Below are positions 1 to 7,212 of a DNA stretch of 13,502 nt, in pieces; position 1 is the first letter of the stretch, and every line of letters starts with the position of its first letter. The stretch is from Geoglobus sp. Lineage in GTDB: Archaea; Halobacteriota; Archaeoglobi; Archaeoglobales; Archaeoglobaceae. The translations under genes were made by a program, and so were the position numbers. The stretch lies in NCBI GenBank assembly GCA_015523645.1, contig WAJY01000142.1, forward strand, positions 1-13,502, given 5' to 3'. A model generated the notes under the pieces. It made no database searches. It was not told the origin of the DNA and saw only the letters and a program-made list of their open reading frames with translations.

Positions 1-124
1 GATTGTACTTTGAGATCGTATCCTCATGTGTACCGCATAAATGCCTTATCCTTATCTCCCTCTCAAGCTGATCTGAGAGCTCTTTGATCTGTTTCGAGAG
101 CTTTGATATTATCTCTCTTCTCAT
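1..124 (-). CDS. hypD: HypD, [NiFe]-hydrogenase maturation protein (N-terminal fragment, cut by window edge)
   Basis: The first 41 codons of a gene reading leftwards out of the window. Translation from ATG at 124 gives a charged N-terminal helix rich in Lys, Glu, Arg and Ile, followed by IRHLCGTHEDTI at residues 28-39. CGTHE is the hallmark of HypD, whose Cys is one of the conserved residues implicated in iron binding during assembly of the Fe(CN)2CO centre together with HypC. HypD is also known to carry a 4Fe-4S cluster, but that part lies outside the window. The start follows the hypC stop codon after one base. The last codons of hypC supply a GGAGGAG ribosome-binding site, so translation is probably coupled to hypC. 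The fragment is short, but motif and position agree. Confidence 0.9.
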   Translation of the reverse strand, partial: MRREIISKLSKQIKELSDQLEREIRIRHLCGTHEDTISKYN

Positions 125-125
125 G

Positions 126-341
126 TCACTCCTCCATCATCTCCTCCCAAAGCTTCTCAATCTCCATAACCTCTTCCTCGCTCAGCTTCTGTATCGCAAG
201 CCCTGCATGAGCAAGAACATACTCTCCAATTTTCACATCCTCAACAAGATCGATTCTGATTCTTTTTCTTGCTCCTCCAAAACTCACAATTGCAAATGGA
301 AAGTCTATACTCTCAACCCTCCCTGGAATTGCCAGACACAT
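126..341 (-). CDS. hypC: HypC, [NiFe]-hydrogenase maturation chaperone
   Basis: A 71-residue protein starting MCLAIPG, the defining N-terminus of the HypC/HupF family. After removal of Met1, Cys2 is the residue that binds the iron being built into Fe(CN)2CO and contacts HypD and the hydrogenase large-subunit precursor. The conserved AHAGLAI segment (His45) matches the family's VHAGFAI block, and the C-terminus is an acidic helix. Length is typical (about 70-90 residues). The start at 341 lies inside the end of hypB, giving a 29-base overlap, and is preceded by an AGAGGTG ribosome-binding site at about 347-353. hypD follows after one base. It acts in the cytoplasm, and the packing implies coupled translation with both neighbours. 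Confidence 0.96.
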   Translation of the reverse strand: MCLAIPGRVESIDFPFAIVSFGGARKRIRIDLVEDVKIGEYVLAHAGLAIQKLSEEEVMEIEKLWEEMMEE

Positions 342-981
342 TTAGAACACCTCTAATGAACTCAAGCCACTCTTCTAATCCCACTTTCTCTTTCAAATCC
401 ATCCTGAGAATCCTTGCCCTGCTCAACCTACTAGCACAACTCTCCATCCTATCAACATTCACTCCAACAGCATCTGCAAGAGAGATCTTGTTTATGATTA
501 TCAGATCAGCAATCCTGAAGATCTCTGGGTGCTTTTCTATCACATCCTCCCCCTCGGTAACGCTCACCATAACAACCCTCAAATCCTCTCCCAAATAAAA
601 ATCAGTTGGGCATATCAAGTTACCAACATTCTCTATTAAAAGCAAATCAACGTCATGGAATTTTGATACTTCTTGGTAAATAAGATTTGCATCAAGATGA
701 CACTCCTTTCCTGTGTTTATCATAACAGCCTTAATTCCGAGCTTTGAAATTCTCTGAAAGTCTGAATCTCCGGCAACATCCCCGAGAATTGCACCAATTC
801 TAAGGCTGTTCTTCAAAGCCTTCACGGTTCCCTCTATCAGCGTCGTTTTACCACTCCCTATTGCTCCCATGATGTTCACAACCTTTATTCCATTTTTCTC
901 AAAAAATTCCCTGTTTTTCCTAGCAATTTCCTTGTTTTTTAATAGCAAATCAGCCTCAACCTTTAAATCTATCAGATGCAT
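313..981 (-). CDS. hypB: HypB, nickel-inserting GTPase for [NiFe]-hydrogenase
   Basis: A 222-residue SIMIBI-class GTPase that, with HypA, delivers nickel to the hydrogenase large subunit. Visible motifs are the P-loop GAIGSGKT (residues 39-46), GDVAGD (67-72), the metal-binding Cys94-His95 in TGKECHLDA, and Cys124 in NLICPTDF. These match the archaeal short form that lacks a His-rich N-terminus. The guanine-specificity motif, normally NKxD, reads NKIS at 164-167, which is unusual. The ATG at 981 is preferred over an in-frame TTG at 996: it has GAGGT 8 bases upstream, and MHLIDL matches archaeal HypB N-termini. With this start the gene begins 4 bases after the hypA stop. Its last codons overlap hypC. 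Confidence 0.95.
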   Translation of the reverse strand: MHLIDLKVEADLLLKNKEIARKNREFFEKNGIKVVNIMGAIGSGKTTLIEGTVKALKNSLRIGAILGDVAGDSDFQRISKLGIKAVMINTGKECHLDANLIYQEVSKFHDVDLLLIENVGNLICPTDFYLGEDLRVVMVSVTEGEDVIEKHPEIFRIADLIIINKISLADAVGVNVDRMESCASRLSRARILRMDLKEKVGLEEWLEFIRGVLNVSGNSREG

Positions 982-985
982 GATA

Positions 986-1318
986 TCATACCTCAATAAT
1001 AATCTTTCTTAATATGAAATCCTTTCCACCCTCAATCCTAACCTCTCCACCACACTTGCAAAAAACACCGTCTGAATTTAATTCCATTCCGCACCCAGCA
1101 CAGATTCTCTTTGCCTTGCTCGTCAATATCTTCAATCTTGCGCTCTCAGCAATCGTATCTCTGGCAATGACAGAAAAACAGAATTCAAGCTGTTTTTGAT
1201 TTAGGAGTAGAAGTTCTCCAATTTCCACTTCAACCTCCTTTACCTCCTTAGCCATATTTTCTCTGGCAAAGTTGAGCACCTGCTCCAACAAAAGCTCCGC
1301 ATAGCTCATCTCATGCAC
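986..1318 (-). CDS. hypA: HypA, nickel metallochaperone
   Basis: A 110-residue HypA that partners HypB in nickel insertion. The protein begins MHEMS; the N-terminal Met-His-Glu is the nickel site of the family. The start codon is therefore taken as GTG at 1318 and not the ATG at 1309, which would lose His2. VEVEIGELLLLN is the usual conserved core. A zinc hook follows with Cys73-x2-Cys76 and a second pair at Cys87 and Cys89. The second pair is spaced C-x-C, where most HypA proteins have C-x2-C. This is the first gene of the minus-strand hypABCD run. It has only a weak GAG upstream of the GTG, and the TATA-like core about 25 bases away suggests a leaderless or nearly leaderless mRNA. Confidence 0.94.
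   Translation of the reverse strand: MHEMSYAELLLEQVLNFARENMAKEVKEVEVEIGELLLLNQKQLEFCFSVIARDTIAESARLKILTSKAKRICAGCGMELNSDGVFCKCGGEVRIEGGKDFILRKIIIEV
990..994 (-). promoter_or_regulatory. Ribosome-binding site deciding the hypB start
   Basis: On the minus strand this reads GAGGT, 8 bases upstream of ATG at 981 and inside the last codons of hypA. It supports the ATG start over the TTG at 996, which would lie upstream of the site. It also implies that hypB translation follows hypA. Confidence 0.7.
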
Positions 1319-1338
1319 AGAATTACATCTCAGATAAT

Positions 1339-1348
1339 CTTAAAAAAG
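1339..1348. promoter_or_regulatory. Shared AT-rich core promoter between hypA and hypF
   Basis: The 53-base spacer between the hypA start (1318, minus) and the hypF start (1372, plus) holds one A-run, CTTAAAAAAG. It lies about 25-29 bases from each start codon, the distance at which archaeal transcription begins from a TATA box. Read either way it resembles a weak TATA element. Neither gene has a convincing ribosome-binding site, which fits leaderless transcripts in both directions. No clear BRE was seen. The position is suggestive and the sequence match is only moderate. Confidence 0.5.
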
Positions 1349-1371
1349 TAACTGGGAAATTCAGAATTGGC

Positions 1372-3651
1372 ATGTACAGGATAACGGTAAAGGGAATAGT
1401 CCAGGGTGTTGGATTTCGCCCCTCTGTCTACAGACTTGCCACGTCCATGGGATTGAAGGGTTATGTGAAGAATACTGGGGATGGTACAGTTGAGATAGTT
1501 GTTGATTCCAATGTTGAGGAGTTTGTGAAGAGATTGAGAGTTGAGAAACCGCCCATGGCAGTAATAGGCAAGATAAGAATTGAGAAAATAGAAGGCAAAT
1601 CCACAAATTTCCAGTCTTTTGAGATACTGGAAAGTGGAGGAAAAAGGGGAGAATTATCACTACCACCTCCTGATGTGGCGGTTTGCAGGCATTGCCTTTC
1701 AGAGGTTTTTGATCCAAAAAATAGAAGGTATCTATACCCGTTCACATCCTGCACTGACTGTGGGCAGAGATATACAGTTGCCCTCAGACTTCCATACGAT
1801 AGAGAGAACACAACATTCAAAGATTTTCCTCTATGCGAGGATTGTAGAGTTGAGTATGAGAGTGTTGATGACAGGAGATATTATGCCCAGTCAATTGCTT
1901 GTCCTAAATGCGGACCATCCTACAAACTTGTTTTTCAGGAGGAAGAATATTACGGGATTCAGGCAATAAAGAAGGCTGCAGAGCTTATAGACAACGGGGA
2001 ATTTGTTGCTGTTAAGGGATGGGGAGGCTTTCACATTGCCTGCATAACAGATGATGAGGTGGTTGAGAGGCTGAGAAGTTTGCTCAGACGCCCACAACAA
2101 CCCTTTGCCATTATGGCAAGGAATCTTGAGGCAGTGGAGAAAATAGCCATTGTGGATGATAGGGAAAGAGAGGAGCTTATCAGCTATATCAGACCAATTC
2201 TGGTTTTGAAAAAGAAAGATGAGGGAGACTTCTCTTCAGTCGCTCCAAAGCTTGACACAATAGGCATAATGCTTCCCTACTCCCCACTTCACCATCTCCT
2301 TTTCTCATGGCTGCATTCAGACTACATTGTTATGACATCTGCAAACATGCCAGGAGAGCCGATGTTCATTGACGACTCTGTTAAAGAGCTCATTCCAACA
2401 ATTCTGACCCACAACTTGGAAATAAACAGAGTTGATGACAGCGTTGTAAAGTTTGTTAACGGGAAAAGGATGATTATTAGGAGATCAAGAGGAATGGTTC
2501 CCCTAGCTTTACCCATAGATTCAGAATTGAGCTGCATTGCAGTTGGAGCTGAGCTGTACAATTCAATAGGATTTTTAAAGGACGGCAAGGCAATTCTCTC
2601 GCAGTATATCGGAGACACATCAAACTTCAAAACATACAACAATTTTTTCAAAAGGACATTTCACCTTCTAAAAGATTTCCTTGATGTTGGCGATGTGGAT
2701 GCAATTGTATGCGATCTCCATCCATCCTACAACACATCTGTTTTCGCTGAAAGGTATGCAGAGATGCATAACCTAAGAATTCTCAAACTTCAGCATCATG
2801 TTGCACATACAATGTCGGTTATGGGTGAGATTCAAGCCAATAAAGCCATAGGAATAGCGGTTGACGGAGTTGGCTATGGATTTGATGGCACAGTCTGGGG
2901 ATGTGAGGTTTTGTATGTAGATGTTGAGGAGAAAACAATTGAAAGACTGGGGAGGATGGAGCACATTATTCTTCCCGGAGGAGACCTGGCTGTTAAATAC
3001 CCCTTCAGAGCTCTGATTTACATCCTTTCCAGATTTTTAACAGAGAAAGAGATTCACGATTTTGTCTCAGCCTTGAAGAATGTGAATGTTGATGTTGGAA
3101 TGATTCTAAAGCAGATTGAGAGGGGAATAAACGTTCCAAAAGCATCTTCAGCTGGAAGATACATGGACGTTGCATCCTCTTTTCTTGGTGTTTGTCAAGA
3201 GAGAACATACGAGGGGGAGCCGGCTATGAAGCTGGAATCATTTGCAAGGGATATGGGAGTGAGATTGGATGGAGAAATCATGGAGTGCATTGAGGCAAGG
3301 ACATTCGATCTCGATGGAAGGGCAAGAAAAGGGGAGGTGAAGGTAATTCAGATAGTTGAGGTCTTTGAACAGGCATACAACCTGCTGAAAAATGGTGTAA
3401 ACCAGAAAGGGCTTGGATTTGCATTCATTGATTACCTTGCAAGGTCAGTCTCTGAAATTGTGAGGGAGGGGCAGAGAGAATACAGAGCTAAGATAGTAAT
3501 GTCTGGTGGAGTGGCATACAACACCCATTTTTCCTTTTTAGTGAGAAAGTATCTCAGTCCAATGGAGGTTCGGGTGAACGAACTGGTTTCTGCTGGAGAC
3601 AATGGGATAAGCTTTGGACAGCTATACTCTGCAAAATTTTTGGAGGGATGA
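1372..3651 (+). CDS. hypF: HypF, carbamoyltransferase for hydrogenase CN ligand synthesis
   Basis: A full-length HypF (759 residues; typical is about 750) that uses carbamoyl phosphate and ATP to make carbamoyl-adenylate and pass the carbamoyl group to HypE. Domains in order: an acylphosphatase-like domain (about 1-90) with VQGVGFRP including Arg16; a zinc region with four CxxC pairs at Cys105/108, 127/130, 155/158 and 177/180; a YrdC/Sua5-like domain (about 195-380) with VAVKGWGGFHIAC and MTSANMPGEP; and a Kae1-like domain (about 388-759) with VCDLHPSYNT, the metal-binding HHVAH at 475-479, GIAVDGVGYG and a C-terminal AGDNGISFGQ. The ATG at 1372 gives the canonical N-terminus; no ribosome-binding site is visible, consistent with a leaderless mRNA. 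hypE starts within the last codons. Confidence 0.97.
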   Translation: MYRITVKGIVQGVGFRPSVYRLATSMGLKGYVKNTGDGTVEIVVDSNVEEFVKRLRVEKPPMAVIGKIRIEKIEGKSTNFQSFEILESGGKRGELSLPPPDVAVCRHCLSEVFDPKNRRYLYPFTSCTDCGQRYTVALRLPYDRENTTFKDFPLCEDCRVEYESVDDRRYYAQSIACPKCGPSYKLVFQEEEYYGIQAIKKAAELIDNGEFVAVKGWGGFHIACITDDEVVERLRSLLRRPQQPFAIMARNLEAVEKIAIVDDREREELISYIRPILVLKKKDEGDFSSVAPKLDTIGIMLPYSPLHHLLFSWLHSDYIVMTSANMPGEPMFIDDSVKELIPTILTHNLEINRVDDSVVKFVNGKRMIIRRSRGMVPLALPIDSELSCIAVGAELYNSIGFLKDGKAILSQYIGDTSNFKTYNNFFKRTFHLLKDFLDVGDVDAIVCDLHPSYNTSVFAERYAEMHNLRILKLQHHVAHTMSVMGEIQANKAIGIAVDGVGYGFDGTVWGCEVLYVDVEEKTIERLGRMEHIILPGGDLAVKYPFRALIYILSRFLTEKEIHDFVSALKNVNVDVGMILKQIERGINVPKASSAGRYMDVASSFLGVCQERTYEGEPAMKLESFARDMGVRLDGEIMECIEARTFDLDGRARKGEVKVIQIVEVFEQAYNLLKNGVNQKGLGFAFIDYLARSVSEIVREGQREYRAKIVMSGGVAYNTHFSFLVRKYLSPMEVRVNELVSAGDNGISFGQLYSAKFLEG

Positions 3652-4697
3652 TTGTGAATGGAGGAGTTGTGAGAAAGGAGGATGGGGCTGGAGGAAGGTA
3701 TATGTCTGAGTTTCTGAAAAGAATTGTCATTCCAAGGTTTGATAGTTCAGCGGGAGAGATAAAGCTCTCAGACATGGATGACTCCTCAGACTTTGATGAT
3801 TACGTTTTCACAACAGACACTTATGTTGTCGATCCCCCAGTTTTTCCAGGAGGAAGTATTGGGAAGCTTGCAGTTTGTGGGACTTCAAATGACATTGCTG
3901 TGATGGGTGCAGAGCCGAAGATAATGTCCTTATCGCTGATAATACAGGAAGGCTTTGAGATTCAATTGTTAAGCAGAATTCTGGATGAAATGGCTTTCTG
4001 GACTAAAAAGCTTGACATCTCACTCATAACCGGAGACACGAAGGTTGTGAATGCAAACATAGGGATTGCAATAAACACCTCAGGAATAGGGGTGAGGAAT
4101 GCAAGCTTAGAGAGGAACATTGATGTTGTTAGAGAATATCGCAGATATCCCTGGAAATGGGTAAGGGATTGCGGAGCCGGAGAGAAAGAGGTGATAATTG
4201 TAAGCGGAAGGATAGCCGAGCATGGCGTTTCTGTGCTTAACACAAGGGAGGGAATAAGCTTTGATCTGGAGGTTGAGAGTGATGCATATCCTGTATGGCT
4301 TTTTCTGAGGGATGTGCTTGAAGTTGGAGGGATAACAGCAATGAAAGATCCTACAAGGGGAGGATTGGCAAATGCCCTCAACGAGATTTCAGAAAAAAGT
4401 GGAGTTGGCATGGTCATTCATGAGGAGAGAATTCCCATGCTGGAGAGTGTGAGGGGTTTCTGTGATGTCCTTGGGCTCGATCCACTTGCAATGGCAAATG
4501 AGGGAAAGGTTGTTATGATTGTGGTTGAGGAGATGGCTGATGATGTTCTTAAATCGTTGAGAAAAGCTGGGCAGAAATATGCGGAGATAATAGGCTACAC
4601 AACCTCAGAGCATCAGGAAGTTGTGCTTGAAACAAAAATCGGGACAAGAAAAATTCTTCCACCCCCAATGGCAGATCCGGTTCCAAGGGTTTGTTAA
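3648..4697 (+). CDS. hypE: HypE, thiocarboxamide dehydratase for hydrogenase CN ligand
   Basis: A 349-residue member of the PurM/AIR-synthetase-like family. HypE carries the carbamoyl group from HypF on its C-terminal Cys and dehydrates it with ATP to a thiocyanate that supplies CN to iron. The essential tail is intact: the protein ends PVPRVC with Cys349 last. Other family blocks are DGAGGRYM (12-19), TSNDIAVMGAEP (79-90), ITGDTKVV (127-134) and KDPTRGGLANALNEI (233-247). The segment 151-180 is about 12-16 residues longer than I expect. The ATG at 3648 overlaps the hypF stop as ATGA, but GGAGGG directly abuts it. GTG at 3654 (7 bases from GGAGG) or GTG at 3669 could be the true start; the catalytic domain is unaffected. 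Confidence 0.95.
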   Translation: MIVNGGVVRKEDGAGGRYMSEFLKRIVIPRFDSSAGEIKLSDMDDSSDFDDYVFTTDTYVVDPPVFPGGSIGKLAVCGTSNDIAVMGAEPKIMSLSLIIQEGFEIQLLSRILDEMAFWTKKLDISLITGDTKVVNANIGIAINTSGIGVRNASLERNIDVVREYRRYPWKWVRDCGAGEKEVIIVSGRIAEHGVSVLNTREGISFDLEVESDAYPVWLFLRDVLEVGGITAMKDPTRGGLANALNEISEKSGVGMVIHEERIPMLESVRGFCDVLGLDPLAMANEGKVVMIVVEEMADDVLKSLRKAGQKYAEIIGYTTSEHQEVVLETKIGTRKILPPPMADPVPRVC

Positions 4698-4706
4698 AAA
4701 TAAAAA
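4696..4706 (-). terminator. T-tract terminator downstream of dnaG
   Basis: On the minus strand the sequence just past the dnaG stop (4713-4715) reads TTTTTATTTTT. A T-rich stretch on the RNA-like strand is the usual intrinsic termination signal in archaea. It overlaps the hypE stop codon, so the two convergent genes share this junction. No comparable T-run follows hypE on the plus strand. Confidence 0.55.
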
Positions 4707-4712
4707 TTGGAA

Positions 4713-5942
4713 TTAGATTTGGTCAAACGTTATGATATTAACATTTGATGGTACCTTAACAACGCTTCCAATCTTCACGCCAACAAGCAGGGGTATATTC
4801 CTTTTAGCAGCAAGGTCAACGACTCTCTGAGTTATTACGCCATCAAAGACTATTCCCTGAGCTTTAACGTTGTTTGATTTTAGAAGCTTCACTAGATCTC
4901 TGACTGGAACCTCCTTGACAACCTCAAAGTTCCCATCAAGCAGTCTCGCCTTGAGCTGTCCCTCGACCTCTTCCTTGTGCTTTTTGAGAATTGAAGTTAT
5001 ATTGACTCTCTCTAAAGCCTTCTCCTCCTCAAAAACCTCTTCATCCATTTCTTGAATCTCTACCTCTTCATCCTCAACCTTTCTCTCCTTTTCATCCTTC
5101 CTATCCTTCTCTCTATGCTTCAGTATATGTACCTGCTCAACCGGAACCTTGTTTCTCAGGGATTTCACTATCTCCTTCAGAGTTAGATCCTCAACACCCT
5201 TTCCTTCAGGTGCTTTGGCAACATAATCTATATCTGCAACCTGGAGAAGCTCCTTGAGTATTAGATCACCACCTCTATCTCCATCGAGAAAAGCAGTTAC
5301 CGTTTTTCTTTTGCTCAAATCAACTATTGTTTTTGGAATGTTTGTTCCTTCTACCGCGATAACATTCTTTATTCCGTGCTTCAGCAGGTTTAGGACATCG
5401 GCTCTCCCCTCTACAACTATTATTGCATCGCTCTCCTCAATTGCGGGTCCAGCAGGAAGCTTGTCCTCTCCATATTCCATTATCTCTTCGGTTCTTATTG
5501 CCTGTCTAACCAAGTCGGCTATCTTCTCACTCTCTATCTCCGGCTCCTCAAACAAAACCTTCAGTATGTCCTTTGCCCTTTCAACAATCTTCCTCCTCTT
5601 GCTAGCTCTAACATCCTCGATTTTGGTAACCCTGATCTTTGCAGAGCAAGGTCCGACTCTCTCAATCGTTTCTAGAGCTGCTGCAAGGATTGCTGTTTCA
5701 ATCTTGTCGAGACTGCTTGGTACCTTTATTTCTCCATAGCTTTTACCGCCTTTGCTCTCTATTTTAACCTCGATTCTTCCTATTCTCCCTGTCTTCTGAA
5801 GTTCTCTCAGATCAAGATCGTCTCCAAGCAACCCCTCTGTCTGCCCAAATATAGCGCCAACAACATCTGGTCTTTCAACAATACCCTCCGCAACTATTTC
5901 TGCGTATATAAGATACTTTGTCGTATCACTCGGTGCTTTCAT
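4713..5942 (-). CDS. dnaG: Archaeal DnaG-type primase-like protein / exosome subunit
   Basis: A 409-residue archaeal DnaG. The family has a TOPRIM catalytic fold, shows primase activity in vitro, and in several archaea is a stable subunit of the RNA exosome, helping it act on A-rich RNA. The N-terminal block holds DTTKYLIYAEI, PDVVGAIFGQTEGLLG and ELQKTGRIGRIEV. The TOPRIM domain (about 172-245) has VEGRADVLNLL with Glu178 and FLDGDRGG with Asp220 and Asp222. A highly charged linker (about 277-308) precedes a conserved C-terminal domain (about 312-409). ATG at 5942 has GAGGTG 6 bases upstream and gives the usual short N-terminus before DTTKY. An in-frame TTG at 5978 would add 12 residues. It is divergent from the MFS gene and convergent with hypE. 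Confidence 0.96.
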   Translation of the reverse strand: MKAPSDTTKYLIYAEIVAEGIVERPDVVGAIFGQTEGLLGDDLDLRELQKTGRIGRIEVKIESKGGKSYGEIKVPSSLDKIETAILAAALETIERVGPCSAKIRVTKIEDVRASKRRKIVERAKDILKVLFEEPEIESEKIADLVRQAIRTEEIMEYGEDKLPAGPAIEESDAIIVVEGRADVLNLLKHGIKNVIAVEGTNIPKTIVDLSKRKTVTAFLDGDRGGDLILKELLQVADIDYVAKAPEGKGVEDLTLKEIVKSLRNKVPVEQVHILKHREKDRKDEKERKVEDEEVEIQEMDEEVFEEEKALERVNITSILKKHKEEVEGQLKARLLDGNFEVVKEVPVRDLVKLLKSNNVKAQGIVFDGVITQRVVDLAAKRNIPLLVGVKIGSVVKVPSNVNIITFDQI

Positions 5943-5948
5943 TGTTAT

Positions 5949-5954
5949 CACCTC
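5949..5954 (-). promoter_or_regulatory. Ribosome-binding site deciding the dnaG start
   Basis: On the minus strand this reads GAGGTG, 6 bases before ATG at 5942. It argues for the ATG over the upstream TTG at 5978, although the TTG sits about where transcription would be expected to begin. Confidence 0.75.
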
Positions 5955-5995
5955 TTGTCCACTGCCACCTTTTGGCAAGTTATTTTGATGGAAAC

Positions 5996-6008
5996 CTTAT
6001 ATATACTT
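5996..6008. promoter_or_regulatory. Two-way TATA box between dnaG and the MFS gene
   Basis: The 85-base spacer contains CCTTATATATACT, close to a consensus archaeal TATA box and nearly self-complementary in its core. On the plus strand it is preceded by GGAAA, a plausible BRE, and lies about 26 bases before the MFS GTG at 6028. On the minus strand it is preceded by ACAAAG and would start transcription near 5976, giving dnaG a leader of about 34 bases with a good ribosome-binding site. Confidence 0.7.
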
Positions 6009-6027
6009 TGTTGATGGAGTTGGATTT

Positions 6028-7212
6028 GTGGAAGGGAATTTGGAAAAAGGGAGTTCTTTGCTATTTACCGCCTCTCTCGTTCTTTTCACGGTAACTATGG
6101 GAATAGGAATAATCTCACCAATAATTCCAATTATTGCAAAGAACATGGGTGCTGGGGGAATAGCCCTTGGCATGATATTCTCCGCTTTTTCAATATCTAG
6201 GCTGGTTTTTCTCCCATTTTTTGGAAAACTCTCAGACAGATACGGAAGAAAGCCGTTTGTGCTCTTTGGACTCTCACTTTACACACTTCTCGCCCTTCTC
6301 TATATTGCAGCAAGAACACCTAACCAGCTGATACTTGTTAGGCTATTTCATGGAATGTCATCAGCCATGGTTTTGCCTGTCATTCTTGCAATGGTTTCAA
6401 TGCACTCACCAAAAGGAAAAGAGAGCACATACATGGGCATAGCAAACAGATCAATATTTCTCGGCTTGGCATTCGGACCGTTGATAGGAGGGATTGTATC
6501 AAATCATTTTGGATTTGAGATGGCTTTTGTTGCAATGGGCTTGATAAGCCTTGCCAGCTTGTTAATCGCCTATGCAACCCTAAATGAGCAAGTTAAGGAA
6601 AGCCTGAGAAAGAATAAAAAGGAAAAGATGAACAGGAGAATTTTGACGGCTTTGATCTACAGAATTCTGAATTCCTCTGGCAGGGGGAGCATGCTAGTCT
6701 TTCTACCAGTCTATGGCAGTATTATTGGGCTTGATTACACAATGATTGGGGCTCTTGTTTTCCTCAATTTAATCGTTTCTGGATTGATTCAACCCTACGC
6801 AGGAATTTTCTCAGACAGAAGGGGATACGTTTTGCCTGTCATCACATCTGCAATCCTCTCCTCTCTAATACTTTACTCGATACCAAAAACAACCTCCTTC
6901 ATTCAGTTAGCGCTCCTAAGCTCAATGCTTGGGTTTACTTCTGCTTTCTCCCTTCCAGCCGTTGGTGGACTCATTGCTGTTGAGGGAAAATCCACGGGAA
7001 ATCTCGGAGGACTTATGGGATATTATTCTGCCTCAAAAAGTCTTGGAAGGGCAATAGGACCGATAATTGCAGGGATTGTATACGATGTTGGTGGAGGAGG
7101 GATAAACGGGATAATGCTTGCCTTTACCTTCTCAGCACTTCTGACACTGCTTGCTGCCCCCCTGTTTTGGATAGGCGTAAAAGAGTCACACCAGATTGTC
7201 GAGATAGATTGA
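6028..7212 (+). CDS. MFS transporter, drug:H+ antiporter (DHA1)-like, 12 helices
   Basis: A 394-residue integral membrane protein with about 12 hydrophobic segments in two six-helix halves joined by a basic loop (about 188-204, rich in Lys and Arg). Motif A of the major facilitator superfamily is clear after helix 2 (GKLSDRYGRKP, 66-76) and recurs weakly in the second half (GIFSDRRG, 259-266). The helix-5 motif GLAFGPLIGG (146-155) is motif C of drug-efflux antiporters, and ASKSLGRAIGPIIAGI (335-350) is its counterpart in the second half. It is probably a proton-coupled exporter; the substrate cannot be told. The start is GTG at 6028 with GGAG 8 bases upstream. It stands alone on this strand, and its last 27 bases overlap the convergent radical SAM gene. 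Confidence 0.9.
   Translation: MEGNLEKGSSLLFTASLVLFTVTMGIGIISPIIPIIAKNMGAGGIALGMIFSAFSISRLVFLPFFGKLSDRYGRKPFVLFGLSLYTLLALLYIAARTPNQLILVRLFHGMSSAMVLPVILAMVSMHSPKGKESTYMGIANRSIFLGLAFGPLIGGIVSNHFGFEMAFVAMGLISLASLLIAYATLNEQVKESLRKNKKEKMNRRILTALIYRILNSSGRGSMLVFLPVYGSIIGLDYTMIGALVFLNLIVSGLIQPYAGIFSDRRGYVLPVITSAILSSLILYSIPKTTSFIQLALLSSMLGFTSAFSLPAVGGLIAVEGKSTGNLGGLMGYYSASKSLGRAIGPIIAGIVYDVGGGGINGIMLAFTFSALLTLLAAPLFWIGVKESHQIVEID

Noticed and set aside
982..996. Longer hypB starting at TTG 996.
   Set aside because: The TTG lies upstream of the GAGGT site that properly serves ATG 981, and MHLIDL fits archaeal HypB N-termini.
1361..1820. Overlapping minus-strand open frames inside hypF.
   Set aside because: They lie opposite a complete, strongly recognised gene, have Ser/Pro/Leu-rich shadow composition and match no family.
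3962..4417. A 151-codon minus-strand frame inside hypE.
   Set aside because: It is antisense to conserved HypE motifs and has the composition of a shadow frame.
5254..5739. A 161-codon plus-strand frame inside dnaG, rich in Ser, Leu, Ile and Phe and membrane-like.
   Set aside because: It is the complement of conserved TOPRIM coding sequence. The hydrophobic look comes from reading Glu/Lys/Asp-rich codons in reverse.
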